DNA of 52,324 nt from Lachnospiraceae bacterium UBA3632. Its GTDB lineage: Bacteria; Bacillota; Clostridia; Lachnospirales; Lachnospiraceae. The stretch is taken from positions 21,501 through 73,824 of the forward strand of contig DFKZ01000112.1 of NCBI GenBank assembly GCA_002373975.1. The letters are read 5' to 3'. Under the pieces are notes generated by a model that saw only the letters and a program-made list of their open reading frames with translations, did no database searches and was not told the origin of the DNA. Below, piece by piece: positions 8,083 through 16,874 of this stretch. The translations under genes and the position numbers were made by a program. Numbering within the stretch: position 1 is the stretch's first letter; the number at the start of each line of letters is the position of its first letter.

Positions 8083-10197
8083 ATGAGCGAATTACTTAAT
8101 GTTGAAGAATTATTCGGAAGCCGGGTATTTAACCTTGGAAAAATGAGAGAAAGGCTTCCCGGTGACGTTTTTGCGGAAGTCAAAAGCGTGATGGAGAACG
8201 GGGGCGAGCTTTCCAAGAGCTCGGCTAATATCGTAGCAAGAGCGATGAAGGAATGGGCCATAGAAAACGGCGCCACTCACTACACTCATTGGTTCCAGCC
8301 TCTTAACGGCATAACCGCCGAAAAGCATGACGCATTCGTCACCCATCCCGACAATGAGGGAAGGATGCTCATGGAATTTTCCGGAAAAGAGCTTGTAAAG
8401 GGCGAGACAGATGCTTCTTCATTCCCTTCGGGAGGCTTGAGATCTACATTCGAGGCCAGAGGATATACAGTGTGGGATATCACTTCACCCGCCTTCCTCA
8501 AAGAGGATGCCGCAGGAGTGATCCTTTGTATTCCTACGGTGCTTTGCTCATTCTCGGGAGAAGCGCTTGATAAAAAGACTCCTCTTCTGCGCTCCATGGA
8601 AGCGGTGAGCGCGCAGGCATTAAGGATCACCCATTTGTTCGGAAACACGGAAGCTAAGAAAGTCATTCCCTCGGTAGGAGCCGAGCAGGAATACTTCCTT
8701 GTGGACAGAGAGAAATACTTAAAGAGACCCGACCTTATCTTTGCGGGAAGAACGCTTTTCGGGGCACCCGCTCCCAAGGGTCAGGAGCTTGAGGATCACT
8801 ACTTCGGAGCCATCCGTGAGAGGATAGGTTCCTATATGAAGGATCTTAACATAGAGCTGTGGAAGCTGGGGGTTACCGCCAAGACGCAGCACAACGAGGT
8901 CGCACCCGCTCAGCATGAGCTTGCGCCCATATATGAAACCGCAAATATAGCGGTGGACCACAACCAGCTGGTTATGGAGACCATGAAAAAGGTGGCCGGA
9001 CGCCACGGTCTTACCTGCCTTCTTCACGAGAAGCCCTTTGCCGGGGTTAACGGATCCGGTAAGCATGACAACTGGTCCCTTTCAACCGATAACGGAGTAA
9101 ACCTCCTCGATCCCGGAAAGACACCCAACGAGAACGTGCAGTTCCTGCTGGTGCTTGCATGCATTCTCAAGGCTGTCGATACTCATGCGGATCTTTTGAG
9201 GCAGAGCGCTGCGGATGTAGGAAACGATCACAGACTCGGCGCCGATGAGGCACCGCCGGCTATCATATCAGTCTTTCTCGGCGAACAGCTCGATGATGTT
9301 GTAAGACAGCTTATCGAGACCGGAGCGGCAGATCATTCCATACAGGGAGAAAAGCTGGTTACCGGTGTATCGACCCTTACGGATATTGAAAAAGATGCAA
9401 CGGACAGAAACAGAACATCACCCTTTGCATTTACAGGGAATAAATTTGAGTTCCGTATGGTGGGATCAAGCGATTCAATCGCAAGCCCCAACACCACTCT
9501 GAATGCCATCGTAGCAGAGGCCTTCTGCGAGGCGGCCGACAGGCTGGAAAGCGCTGATAATCTTGAGCTTGCGGTGCACGATCTTATCAAGGAGTACTTT
9601 ACCGAGCATCAGAGGATCATCTTTAACGGCGACGGATATGCCAAAGAATGGGTGGAGGAAGCTGCAAAGAGAGGCCTTCCCAACATCACCAACACCATCG
9701 ATGCGGCAAGCGCTCTTACCACGGAGAAGGCGATAAAGCTCTTCGAGAAATTCGGCATATACAGCAGGACCGAGCTTGAATCAAGAGAAGAGATCACATA
9801 CGAGACATATTCAAAGACCATTAATATCGAAGCTCTCACCATGATCGACATGGCAAAGAAGCTCTATATTCCCGCGGTGATGGAATACACCGGAGAGCTT
9901 GCAAATACTATCAACGCCCTGCATGCGGCAGGCCAGGATCCCTGCGTACAGTCCGAGAACCTTACCGAGATCAGCGCACAGCTTAAAAAGGCCAGCGACG
10001 CATTAAAGAAACTCGAGGAAGAGACCGCAAAAGCTTCAGCCATAAAGAATGATGCAAAGGCTCAGGCATACGCTTTTAAGGATCATGTAAAGACCGCCAT
10101 GGACGATCTTAGAAGCCCCGTGGATGCGCTTGAGATGCTTGTTGATAAGAGCATCTGGCCTGTTCCTTCGTATGCAGATCTGATATTTGAAGTATAA
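8083..10197 (+). CDS. glnN: Glutamine synthetase type III
   Basis: A 704-residue glutamine synthetase of the GSIII class, which is much longer than GSI (about 450). It joins ammonia to glutamate with ATP as a cytoplasmic dodecamer. GSIII markers include the N-terminal FGSRVFN segment, THYTHWFQPLNG, the substrate and metal-site segment VGAEQEYFLVD, and KTQHNEVAPAQHELAPIYE followed by NVDHNQL-like AVDHNQLVME. The gene stands alone behind its own promoter. It is followed after 59 bases by the CZB protein gene, which has its own AGGAGG. Confidence 0.95.
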   Translation: MSELLNVEELFGSRVFNLGKMRERLPGDVFAEVKSVMENGGELSKSSANIVARAMKEWAIENGATHYTHWFQPLNGITAEKHDAFVTHPDNEGRMLMEFSGKELVKGETDASSFPSGGLRSTFEARGYTVWDITSPAFLKEDAAGVILCIPTVLCSFSGEALDKKTPLLRSMEAVSAQALRITHLFGNTEAKKVIPSVGAEQEYFLVDREKYLKRPDLIFAGRTLFGAPAPKGQELEDHYFGAIRERIGSYMKDLNIELWKLGVTAKTQHNEVAPAQHELAPIYETANIAVDHNQLVMETMKKVAGRHGLTCLLHEKPFAGVNGSGKHDNWSLSTDNGVNLLDPGKTPNENVQFLLVLACILKAVDTHADLLRQSAADVGNDHRLGADEAPPAIISVFLGEQLDDVVRQLIETGAADHSIQGEKLVTGVSTLTDIEKDATDRNRTSPFAFTGNKFEFRMVGSSDSIASPNTTLNAIVAEAFCEAADRLESADNLELAVHDLIKEYFTEHQRIIFNGDGYAKEWVEEAAKRGLPNITNTIDAASALTTEKAIKLFEKFGIYSRTELESREEITYETYSKTINIEALTMIDMAKKLYIPAVMEYTGELANTINALHAAGQDPCVQSENLTEISAQLKKASDALKKLEEETAKASAIKNDAKAQAYAFKDHVKTAMDDLRSPVDALEMLVDKSIWPVPSYADLIFEV

Positions 10198-10256
10198 AGA
10201 AACATATTAAACCCGGTGGTTTTAGCCCGTAACCTTGCATTCAGGAGGAAACCCGG

Positions 10257-11408
10257 ATGGCAGAAGAGAAGAATATCAAAACCGATATAGATCGTCTTGT
10301 AGAGGCAATGAATGGATTCCGCGATGCCAACTTCGAGCCGATAGACAGAAGCAAGTTCGATAACCCGGAATATGCGGACGCATTTAATGAGATGCTTAAC
10401 ACCCAGGTTGAGCGTAACAACAGATACCTTGCAAGGATAAATGATGCCCAGATGAGAATAGGCGATACCTCATGCCTTAAGTCGATGTTTGAGCAGATAA
10501 CCGCGCAGGAAAAGGCCATAAAGGTACTGCAGGAAGCCCGTCTGGATATAACTCCCGATGAGAGGCCTCTCACTGAGACCAACATGGAGTTTCTTGCACT
10601 CTCCGCTCAGCTCAAGAATACTTTCAGGCCATGCAGCGAGGATATCAAAGAGGCTCTGGAGCTCTATGACAGATTGGACGTTCCCAGCAACGAGACATGG
10701 TCAGAGATGGAGGAAAACGAAGAGCACCTTATACTGAGGAATCTTCAGAAATGCATACAGAGAGCCGCAGAGAAGCTGGCGTCTATGGAGAGAAGGATAG
10801 GGACCATCGACGAGGATGTGAGAGGTCTCTTCGAGGTGATCGACAAAAAGTCCAGCATGGGGACCACATTCCTTAAGAGCGTCGATTCGCTCTCCAAAAG
10901 CTATGAGGATCTTTCCGGCGAGTGCCTGGATACGGGACGTCATCTTTACAGGATATCCCGTGATATAGACAGGGCGAGAAATGACATGTTCAGGCATAAT
11001 GCAAACCCTTCGCTTCACGACAGGCTGAGGGTCTACGAGGTCGATCATATCACTCTCGCATGGAGATTATACAATAATATCGTGGAATTTGAATCGCTCA
11101 AGATCACCCAGGTCAACAATCCCGAAAGCTGCAAGCTTGGCGTGTGGATCAACAACATGACAGACCCGCTGCTGGCAGGCACCGAGTGCTTCAAAAGACT
11201 GGTGGATGCTCATAATAAGCTGCATGAGGAATGCATAGAATGCTTCCTGGCAAAGCAGAATTATGATACCATTGCCGCCATGGACAGATTTGCAAACGTA
11301 ATGGACGCCCTGAAGGTATTCCAGCAGGCAATGGATGAGATCCACGATTACCTTCGCTCAAAAGGAGTCACAGAGGAGACGGATGTGCTGCAGTTCAGGG
11401 AAGCCTGA
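10257..11408 (+). CDS. Stand-alone CZB-domain (zinc-binding sensor) protein
   Basis: A 383-residue soluble, mostly helical protein. Residues about 260-330 match the chemoreceptor zinc-binding (CZB) domain: VDH with H264, SCKLGVW with C292, and DAHNKLH with H319 and H323, the four expected zinc ligands. CZB domains usually end chemoreceptors or diguanylate cyclases and sense zinc or oxidants such as HOCl. Here the rest is helical and coiled-coil-like with no MCP hairpin tip, no GGDEF and no membrane segment, so the output is unknown. Its stop overlaps by 14 bases the 3' end of the convergent histidine kinase gene. Confidence 0.7.
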   Translation: MAEEKNIKTDIDRLVEAMNGFRDANFEPIDRSKFDNPEYADAFNEMLNTQVERNNRYLARINDAQMRIGDTSCLKSMFEQITAQEKAIKVLQEARLDITPDERPLTETNMEFLALSAQLKNTFRPCSEDIKEALELYDRLDVPSNETWSEMEENEEHLILRNLQKCIQRAAEKLASMERRIGTIDEDVRGLFEVIDKKSSMGTTFLKSVDSLSKSYEDLSGECLDTGRHLYRISRDIDRARNDMFRHNANPSLHDRLRVYEVDHITLAWRLYNNIVEFESLKITQVNNPESCKLGVWINNMTDPLLAGTECFKRLVDAHNKLHEECIECFLAKQNYDTIAAMDRFANVMDALKVFQQAMDEIHDYLRSKGVTEETDVLQFREA

Positions 11409-13509
11409 CTATCTTATCCGGCGGAAGCCATTTGAGCAGCTTTTCGTTGAGCGTCTGCACTTCAATGGGTTTGGGAATGATATCACTCATCCCTTCATCA
11501 ATGAACATTTTTCTGGCATCTTCCATGACATTCGCCGTAAGAGCGATAATGGGGATGCCACTGTATTTTGGATGGAATCTTTTTATGAGCCTGGTGGTGT
11601 CGATGCCGTCAAGACCGGGCATCATATGATCCATAAAAATGATGTCGTAGTTTTGACCCGAAACGAGATAATCCAGCGCTTCCTGCCCGGATGCGGCGAG
11701 GTCCGATTTTATCTTTACTCTCTCAAGAAGCCTCTGTGCAAGCTTAAGGTTCATCGGTATATCATCGACGATAAGCACCTTTGCATCCGGTGCGGTAAAT
11801 TTGAAAGAATCCTTTTCGGGAGATGCGGGTGCCGAACCTGCGTTCTTGCTGCCTGTGAGGACGGATGCGAGGCTGAAGGTGGTCACAGGATCCTTGATGA
11901 CCGAAATGTTCGCTCTGGATTCCCACTTTTTGGTATCATCATATGTTCCCGCCAGAATGATCACTTTCAAGCTGGGAAGCGATTCGTTAGGAATGGAGTT
12001 TTTCTCAAGGAATCCATTATCGGCAAGAGCCTTGTCGAGGATGATAAACATTTCCACACCTTCACGCTGAGAAGTCCATTTTGTGAGGGCGCTTAAAGAC
12101 ACATCGGATTCTTCCACCGACTGCAGATGTATGCCCAGCAGATCCGCTGCGGAATGGAAATGATGAAAGGCCTTGTTCCATTCATCGACTGCAAGGAAAG
12201 AATACTTCTTGGGATCGTCAAGCCTGCAGAGGGGCTTTTTGTCAGCAACACGCTGGGGTATTTCAAATGAAAAAGTGCTGCCTTTTCCGAACTCGCTCTC
12301 AAGAGTGACATTTCCGCCCATCAGCGATACGAGCTGCTTTACTATAGCGAGCCCAAGGCCTGTGCCTTCGATGGTACGGTTTCTTCTGCTGTCCACTTGA
12401 GTGAATGATTCGAAGAGCTTTTCCTGATCCCCGGGCTTTATGCCTATACCGGTGTCGGTGACACTGACCTTCACCTTTACCGAATCGGCATCCTTCTCGG
12501 AAGCTTTGACGGAAAGATTGATATATCCTGAATTGGTGAACTTCACCGCATTATTGGTAAGGTTTATGATGATCTGCTTGATGCGGGCGGAATCACCGAT
12601 AAGCATGGAGGGAAGAGAGGGATCCACGTCAATGTTGAGGGACACCTTTTCCGATTTATCTCCGAGCCTGGTGGTGATGATGGGGGTGACCTCACGGATG
12701 ATCTTTTCGAAGCTGTACGGCTCCTCGAAGATATTCATCTTCCCCGAAGTGATCTTGGAAAAATCAAGAATGTCATTTATTATATGAAGAAGTGCCTTGC
12801 CGGAACTCTGAATCTGCCCGATGTACTCTCTGGCATTATCGGACACTTCCTCGTTGAGGGCGAGGTCAGCCATACCTATGACTGCATTCATGGGGGTGCG
12901 GATCTCGTGGCTCATATTTGCCAGGAAATCATTCTTCATCTGGGCTGCGCGCTCGATCTCGGCACCTGCGCGGGCGGTCTTAAGCCTTCCCTCGGTGGTT
13001 GATGATACGATAAGGGCATAATTGTAGAGCCCGTCGACAGATTTTTCTATCACGGAATGGTTGTAGACGGGAACCTTCCTGGCGGCTTCCCACAGAAAAT
13101 CGGGATCGATGTCGTAAATGGAAGCCAGATACCGGATATCGCGCTCCCTCGGAGCTCTGTCAAATACCATGCCACTGACCAGATAAGCCACCATCTGCCC
13201 GTCTATGATAAAAGGCGCCGCAAATTCAACCAGCCCCATATGGCAGTAATAGTAGGTGCCATGCTTTAGCTCACGCGCCTCACATGCGCCGTATTTACAG
13301 CAATTTGCACACAAAGAACAGGCGGATGCGCTCTGCTGCACGAGAATATCGCAGAATGTGGTACCGCCGATCTTGGGCGTGAGGAGATTTCCGTCAACGG
13401 TAACTACGCTGACAGGCATTCCGGATATGCGGTTGAATGACTGCTGGATGCTGGTTATCTCGTCAATATCCAGCCAGGAGAGCAGTTCTTCCTTCTCATC
13501 TGTACTCAT
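11395..13509 (-). CDS. Hybrid sensor histidine kinase with PocR sensory domain
   Basis: A 704-residue soluble kinase with no membrane segment. Residues about 12-165 form a PocR-type ligand domain rich in cysteines (C53, C64, C67, C70, C71, C76, C89). HisKA follows with the phospho-acceptor H201 in MSHEIRTPMN. The HATPase domain has the N box near 316-325 and DTGIGI and GTGLGL motifs. Residues about 435-555 look like a degenerate receiver. A true receiver domain starts near 576, with phospho-acceptor D627 in IIFMDHMMPGLDG. PocR domains bind small hydrocarbon-type ligands or, with such cysteines, may carry a metal cluster. No partner regulator is adjacent. No ribosome binding site precedes the ATG (see the promoter entry). 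Confidence 0.88.
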   Translation of the reverse strand: MSTDEKEELLSWLDIDEITSIQQSFNRISGMPVSVVTVDGNLLTPKIGGTTFCDILVQQSASACSLCANCCKYGACEARELKHGTYYYCHMGLVEFAAPFIIDGQMVAYLVSGMVFDRAPRERDIRYLASIYDIDPDFLWEAARKVPVYNHSVIEKSVDGLYNYALIVSSTTEGRLKTARAGAEIERAAQMKNDFLANMSHEIRTPMNAVIGMADLALNEEVSDNAREYIGQIQSSGKALLHIINDILDFSKITSGKMNIFEEPYSFEKIIREVTPIITTRLGDKSEKVSLNIDVDPSLPSMLIGDSARIKQIIINLTNNAVKFTNSGYINLSVKASEKDADSVKVKVSVTDTGIGIKPGDQEKLFESFTQVDSRRNRTIEGTGLGLAIVKQLVSLMGGNVTLESEFGKGSTFSFEIPQRVADKKPLCRLDDPKKYSFLAVDEWNKAFHHFHSAADLLGIHLQSVEESDVSLSALTKWTSQREGVEMFIILDKALADNGFLEKNSIPNESLPSLKVIILAGTYDDTKKWESRANISVIKDPVTTFSLASVLTGSKNAGSAPASPEKDSFKFTAPDAKVLIVDDIPMNLKLAQRLLERVKIKSDLAASGQEALDYLVSGQNYDIIFMDHMMPGLDGIDTTRLIKRFHPKYSGIPIIALTANVMEDARKMFIDEGMSDIIPKPIEVQTLNEKLLKWLPPDKIVRLP

Positions 13510-13515
13510 GAAAAA

Positions 13516-13524
13516 AGTATAGCA
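13516..13524 (-). promoter_or_regulatory. Extended -10 element of a probably leaderless kinase mRNA
   Basis: On the minus strand TGC-TATACT (13524-13516) is an extended -10 whose last base is 6 bases from the ATG of the histidine kinase (13509). Transcription should start at or within a base or two of the ATG. No Shine-Dalgarno sequence and no good -35 are present. Confidence 0.5.
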
Positions 13525-13544
13525 TAAAAAATATAAAAAAACTA

Positions 13545-13573
13545 TTGCATTTGTGGTGCCGTTCGTGTATACT
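13545..13573 (+). promoter_or_regulatory. Promoter of tRNA-Gln
   Basis: TTGCAT (13545-13550) and TATACT (13568-13573), spaced by 17 bases, lie 32 bases upstream of the tRNA. It diverges from the histidine kinase promoter within about 60 bases. Confidence 0.65.
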
Positions 13574-13605
13574 CTTTAGAGTCGCGCGAGATTAAGCGTA
13601 CGAAT

Positions 13606-13677
13606 AGGGCTATAGCCAAATGGTAAGGCAGCGGATTCTGATTCCGTCATTTGGAGGTTCGAGTCCTCCTAGCCCTG
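13606..13677 (+). tRNA. tRNA-Gln (anticodon CTG)
   Basis: A 72-base tRNA with acceptor stem AGGGCTA/TAGCCCT, a D-arm (GCC..GGC), anticodon stem GCGGA/TCCGT around loop TTCTGAT (anticodon CTG, reading CAG), and T-loop GTTCGAGTC. The discriminator base is G (13677) and CCA is not encoded. The single-gene unit has its own promoter and terminator. Confidence 0.95.
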
Positions 13678-13679
13678 CG

Positions 13680-13715
13680 ACCCACGAGAATTAATTTGCT
13701 CGTGGGTATTTTTTT
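13680..13715 (+). terminator. Rho-independent terminator of tRNA-Gln
   Basis: A 9 bp stem ACCCACGAG/CTCGTGGGT (13680-13688, 13699-13707) is followed by a run of seven T, starting 3 bases after the tRNA. Confidence 0.9.
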
Positions 13716-13725
13716 AATATTTCCT

Positions 13726-13761
13726 CAGCTTCCCCGGGGGGGAGCTGTCGTCGAAGACGAC
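13726..13761 (+). other. Two adjacent hairpins before the thioesterase gene
   Basis: A GC-rich stem (CAGCTTCCCC at 13726-13735 with GGGGAGCTG at 13739-13747) is followed at once by a perfect 6 bp hairpin GTCGTC-GAA-GACGAC (13747-13761). Neither has a T run, so they are not plain terminators. They sit just ahead of the ribosome binding site of the thioesterase gene and could act at the RNA level. Confidence 0.45.
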
Positions 13762-13781
13762 TGATGAGGGGAAAGGTGCTT

Positions 13782-14483
13782 ATGTATTCCTACAATTCCC
13801 GTGTCGGTTTCAGCATGGTTGATTCCGATAAAAACATCACAATAAACTCGATCGTGGATTTTTTCCAGGATGCGGCCACTTTCCATTCCGAGGATATCGG
13901 GGTGGGCTATGATTACCTTACTCCCAGGGACCTGGTGTGGGTGGTTAATACCTGGCAGATAGATATCTTAAGGTTTCCGAGATACCTCGACAGGGTACAG
14001 ATCGATACCCTTCCATATAAGTACAGAGGCTTTCTCGGATACAGGAATTTCAGAATCGTCAGTGAGAAGGGTGAAGTGCTTGTTCTCGGCAATTCCATGT
14101 GGAGCCTTATCAATACAAAATCCATGAAGCCTGAGATGATAAGCCCCGAGCATTCCGCTATCTACGGTAATTCGGAGCCTCTTGAGATGGATTATCAAAA
14201 AGGAAAGATCAGGCTGCCGGAGCGCGCCAAAGAGGGCGAAGAGATCACAGTCACGCAGCATTTCCTCGATCCCAATAAGCATGTTAACAATGGGGAATAT
14301 GTAAATATAGCGATGACATTTCTTCCCAAAGAGTTTAAAATAAAAAGGATGAGAGCGGAGTACAGGGCGCAGGCTTTTCTGGGGGATGTGATAAAGCCTG
14401 TGTACGGAGAAGAGGAAGGTAAATACACGGTCTCATTAAATAATACGGAAAATAAGCCGTACGCTGTGCTGGAATTTGAATAG
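13782..14483 (+). CDS. Acyl-ACP thioesterase
   Basis: A 233-residue double hotdog-fold thioesterase of the FatA/FatB-like family, which releases fatty acids from acyl carrier protein. The catalytic-type segment DPNKHVNNGEY gives the D-x-N-x-H-V-N-N pattern, and the N-terminal domain has the DFFQDAATFHSEDIG substrate helix. The ATG at 13782 is preceded by GAGGGGAAAGG. An upstream in-frame ATG at 13764 would add six residues but lacks a binding site. The gene follows the tRNA terminator without a recognisable promoter. A hairpin (14508-14528) without T run separates it from the next gene. Confidence 0.85.
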   Translation: MYSYNSRVGFSMVDSDKNITINSIVDFFQDAATFHSEDIGVGYDYLTPRDLVWVVNTWQIDILRFPRYLDRVQIDTLPYKYRGFLGYRNFRIVSEKGEVLVLGNSMWSLINTKSMKPEMISPEHSAIYGNSEPLEMDYQKGKIRLPERAKEGEEITVTQHFLDPNKHVNNGEYVNIAMTFLPKEFKIKRMRAEYRAQAFLGDVIKPVYGEEEGKYTVSLNNTENKPYAVLEFE

Positions 14484-14540
14484 GGGTATCAGGTCCGGTA
14501 CTGTGCCGCTTCCCTCTGATAGGGAAGCCAAGGAGAAAGT

Positions 14541-15380
14541 ATGATCAAACTTGGGGAAATTCAGAAACTGAAGATTGTTAAACAGGTAGAATTCGGAGTG
14601 TATCTCGGATCCGCCGAGGAGAAGGTGCTTCTCCCGGGAAAGCAGGTGCCGGAGGGTGCCCGCGTGGGGGATGAGATAGAAGTGTTTGTCTACAAGGACT
14701 CCGAGGACAGGCCCATAGCCACCACCACCAGGCCGGGCCTTATAATGGGAGAGGTGGCCAAGCTCAGAGTGGCCCAGCTTACAAAGGTGGGAGCCTTCCT
14801 GGACTGGGGGCTTGAAAAGGACCTTTTCCTTCCTTTCAAGCAGCAGACCTACAAGGTGGCAGAGGGAGATATGGTGCTGGTATCGCTCTATATAGACAAG
14901 AGCAGCCGGCTCTGTGCCACCATGAATGTGTATGATAATCTTAAGAACGACAGCCATTACCACAAGGATACCACTGTCTGGGGCACCGTTTACGAGGTGA
15001 GCAACAGCTTTGGAGCCTTCGTGGCTGTGGATGATGTATATTCCGCACTGATACCGCGAAAGGCTATGTTCGGTTCACTTGACGGCATAACGCCGGGCAG
15101 CAGGATCGAGGCCAGAGTGTCGAGAGTGATGCCCGACGGAAGGCTTGAACTGGCCGTAAGAGACAAGGGATATATACAGAGAAATACCGACGCAGAGATG
15201 ATAATAAAGCTTATGGAAAAGCTGGGAGGAAAGCTCCCTTTCAACGACAAGGCTTCACCGGAGCTCATCTTTGAGAGAACGGGAATGAGCAAAGCCCAGT
15301 TTAAGAGGGCGGTCGGAAAACTCCTTAAGGAAGGGCAGATAAATATTAATCCAGATTCACTGGAACTTAGAAAAGATTGA
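14541..15380 (+). CDS. S1 RNA-binding domain protein, CvfB-like
   Basis: A 279-residue cytoplasmic protein with tandem S1-like OB domains (roughly 3-60, 68-130 and 145-210) and a C-terminal winged-helix-like domain (about 220-279, FERTGMSKAQFKRAVGKLLK). This layout matches the CvfB (conserved virulence factor B) family, which binds RNA and affects virulence gene expression in Staphylococcus. The start has AAGGAG upstream. A perfect 8 bp hairpin (GCTTCCCT/AGGGAAGC, 14508-14528) precedes the binding site. Confidence 0.82.
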   Translation: MIKLGEIQKLKIVKQVEFGVYLGSAEEKVLLPGKQVPEGARVGDEIEVFVYKDSEDRPIATTTRPGLIMGEVAKLRVAQLTKVGAFLDWGLEKDLFLPFKQQTYKVAEGDMVLVSLYIDKSSRLCATMNVYDNLKNDSHYHKDTTVWGTVYEVSNSFGAFVAVDDVYSALIPRKAMFGSLDGITPGSRIEARVSRVMPDGRLELAVRDKGYIQRNTDAEMIIKLMEKLGGKLPFNDKASPELIFERTGMSKAQFKRAVGKLLKEGQININPDSLELRKD

Positions 15381-15386
15381 AATATC

Positions 15387-15424
15387 AAAAACCCCATCAG
15401 CCGGATTTAACGGCGATGGGGTTT
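15387..15424. terminator. Bidirectional terminator between cvfB-like and yitT-like genes
   Basis: A 10 bp stem AAACCCCATC/GATGGGGTTT (15389-15398, 15415-15424) has A and T runs on either side, so it can end both the plus-strand CvfB-like gene and the minus-strand YitT gene. Confidence 0.85.
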
Positions 15425-15440
15425 AGTGTTATCTGAATTT

Positions 15441-16286
15441 CTACCTTAATATCTCATCAATTGTGGAGACCGTGCTGAACACTCCTTTGTGCGAGGCAAT
15501 GATCTCCTTCATTTTTGCCATTTCGAAGTAGCTGATATAGCAGATCAGCATCTTGTTCTCTCCGGCGATGGCGCCCTGAGAATTCATGATGGTGCAGGTC
15601 TTATTAAGCTCCTTTTTAATGCATGATACGATCTCTTCCGAATCCTTGGTGATGATGGTCACCTGCTTGATGGCCTCGAAATGGTCGGTAAAGTGGTTGA
15701 TTATGGATGTGGCCACCACATACACAAGAAGGCTCATAAGAGCGGCATTTCGGTTGATAAATATGAAGACCGCCAGGTAAACGCAGGCATTAAATGCAAC
15801 GAGGATATAGGTCATACTGAAGTTGCGCCCCGTGGCATCATATATCTTTTTGACGATGATATTCGCAAAAATCTCGGAGCCGTCGATGCATCCGCCGTTT
15901 CGAAGGATCAGCGAGAGCCCTGCGCCAAGGATCGCACCGCCGAAAACGACCGCAATGAAATGCTCGACATTGAGCTCAAAGGGGATCACCTTGAACACTT
16001 CAAGGCCGGCTGTATAGAATGCCGTGCCCACAATGGCTTTTATTCCGAAGGTTTTTCCGAGGATAAGCGTGCCCGCGATAATGAAAGGGGCAAAGACGAC
16101 GGCGACGCACACGGAAAGATTTAACCCGCTCAGCTTGTTGATGATGATGGCGATACCGGCGGTGCCGTAATCGATGGCATCATTGGGTATCAGTATGCAG
16201 ATGACGGAAAAGCTCGCCATTAGCGCTCCAAGCGCTATCATAAGGTAAGAAAAAGGTTCCTGGAATTTCCTGCTCAGTTTTCTCAA
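15441..16286 (-). CDS. YitT family membrane protein
   Basis: A 281-residue integral membrane protein with about five hydrophobic segments in the first 190 residues and a soluble C-terminal DUF2179 domain (about 205-281, QVTIITKDSEEIVSCIKKEL). This is the YitT/DUF161 architecture. Family members are inferred transporters; the substrate is unknown. The start is a TTG (16286-16284) with GGGAG seven bases upstream; no ATG fits. It is convergent with the CvfB-like gene and divergent from yjfB. Confidence 0.88.
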   Translation of the reverse strand: MRKLSRKFQEPFSYLMIALGALMASFSVICILIPNDAIDYGTAGIAIIINKLSGLNLSVCVAVVFAPFIIAGTLILGKTFGIKAIVGTAFYTAGLEVFKVIPFELNVEHFIAVVFGGAILGAGLSLILRNGGCIDGSEIFANIIVKKIYDATGRNFSMTYILVAFNACVYLAVFIFINRNAALMSLLVYVVATSIINHFTDHFEAIKQVTIITKDSEEIVSCIKKELNKTCTIMNSQGAIAGENKMLICYISYFEMAKMKEIIASHKGVFSTVSTIDEILR

Positions 16287-16346
16287 TTATTCTCTCCCGA
16301 TTCAGAATTTTTAATTCTTCTTTTTTATTAATTCTTTTCACTATTA

Positions 16347-16375
16347 TTGAACTTAACATAATTCAGTGATATAAT
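16347..16375 (+). promoter_or_regulatory. Sigma-A type promoter of the yjfB-like gene
   Basis: TTGAAC (16347-16352) and a perfect TATAAT (16370-16375) with 17-base spacing, 31 bases before the yjfB-like start. No SigD-type site is present here, although the product is motility-related. Confidence 0.75.
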
Positions 16376-16406
16376 ACATTTTACCAAAGAAACGGAGGAA
16401 AGCAAT

Positions 16407-16604
16407 ATGGATCTTTCAATCGGCCAGCTTTCTACTGCGTACAGCAAGGCAAATCTGAATACCGATTTCGGAGTTAAGATGCTTGCAAAGACTATGGATA
16501 ATAACGAACAGACAGGTCAGGAGATCGTTAACATGATCGATTCTGCCGCTATGGAAAGAAGTGTAAATCCCAATGTCGGTGCTAATTTCGATATGTCGGT
16601 ATAA
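16407..16604 (+). CDS. YjfB family putative motility protein
   Basis: A 65-residue protein matching the YjfB family (PF14070), annotated as putative motility protein because Bacillus yjfB belongs to the SigD regulon. Visible features are the helical MDLSIGQLSTAYSKANL start, VKMLAKTMD, and the family-typical end SVNPNVGANFDMSV. CGGAGG lies upstream at the right distance. The gene is a single unit between its promoter and a strong terminator. Molecular function is unknown. Confidence 0.8.
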   Translation: MDLSIGQLSTAYSKANLNTDFGVKMLAKTMDNNEQTGQEIVNMIDSAAMERSVNPNVGANFDMSV

Positions 16605-16656
16605 GTAAGGGTTACAGAAGCCTTACGGGCCCGAAATAGAAAGCTATGAAAGAACA

Positions 16657-16693
16657 GGGGACTGAAGAAAATGATTCTTCGGTCCTCTTTTTG
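16657..16693 (+). terminator. Terminator after the yjfB-like gene
   Basis: An 11-position stem GGACTGAAGAA/TTCTTCGGTCC (16659-16669, 16675-16685, one G-T pair) followed by TCTTTTTG. Confidence 0.85.
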
Positions 16694-16874
16694 TAATATT
16701 TTCACAGTAAAAGATGCATCTTCGGGAGGTAAACTTAAAGGTTTTGACGAATAAAACGAAAAAATGCCCAAAATAAGGTTGATTTTTTAGTCATTTTTTA
16801 GTAGTCTTATATAGGTAGCGTTTATTGGGGTGAAATATGGGGCGCTGCATGACTATGGAGGAACGAAAAACTAT

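Noticed and set aside
11335..12096. Long plus-strand reading frame opposite the histidine kinase
   Set aside because: It lies antisense to the receiver and pseudo-receiver part of the kinase, has no recognisable protein family, and follows from the codon bias of the minus-strand gene.
13606..13715. Phage or island attachment site at tRNA-Gln
   Set aside because: No partial tRNA copy, integrase gene or foreign-looking segment is adjacent; the tRNA is followed by its own terminator.
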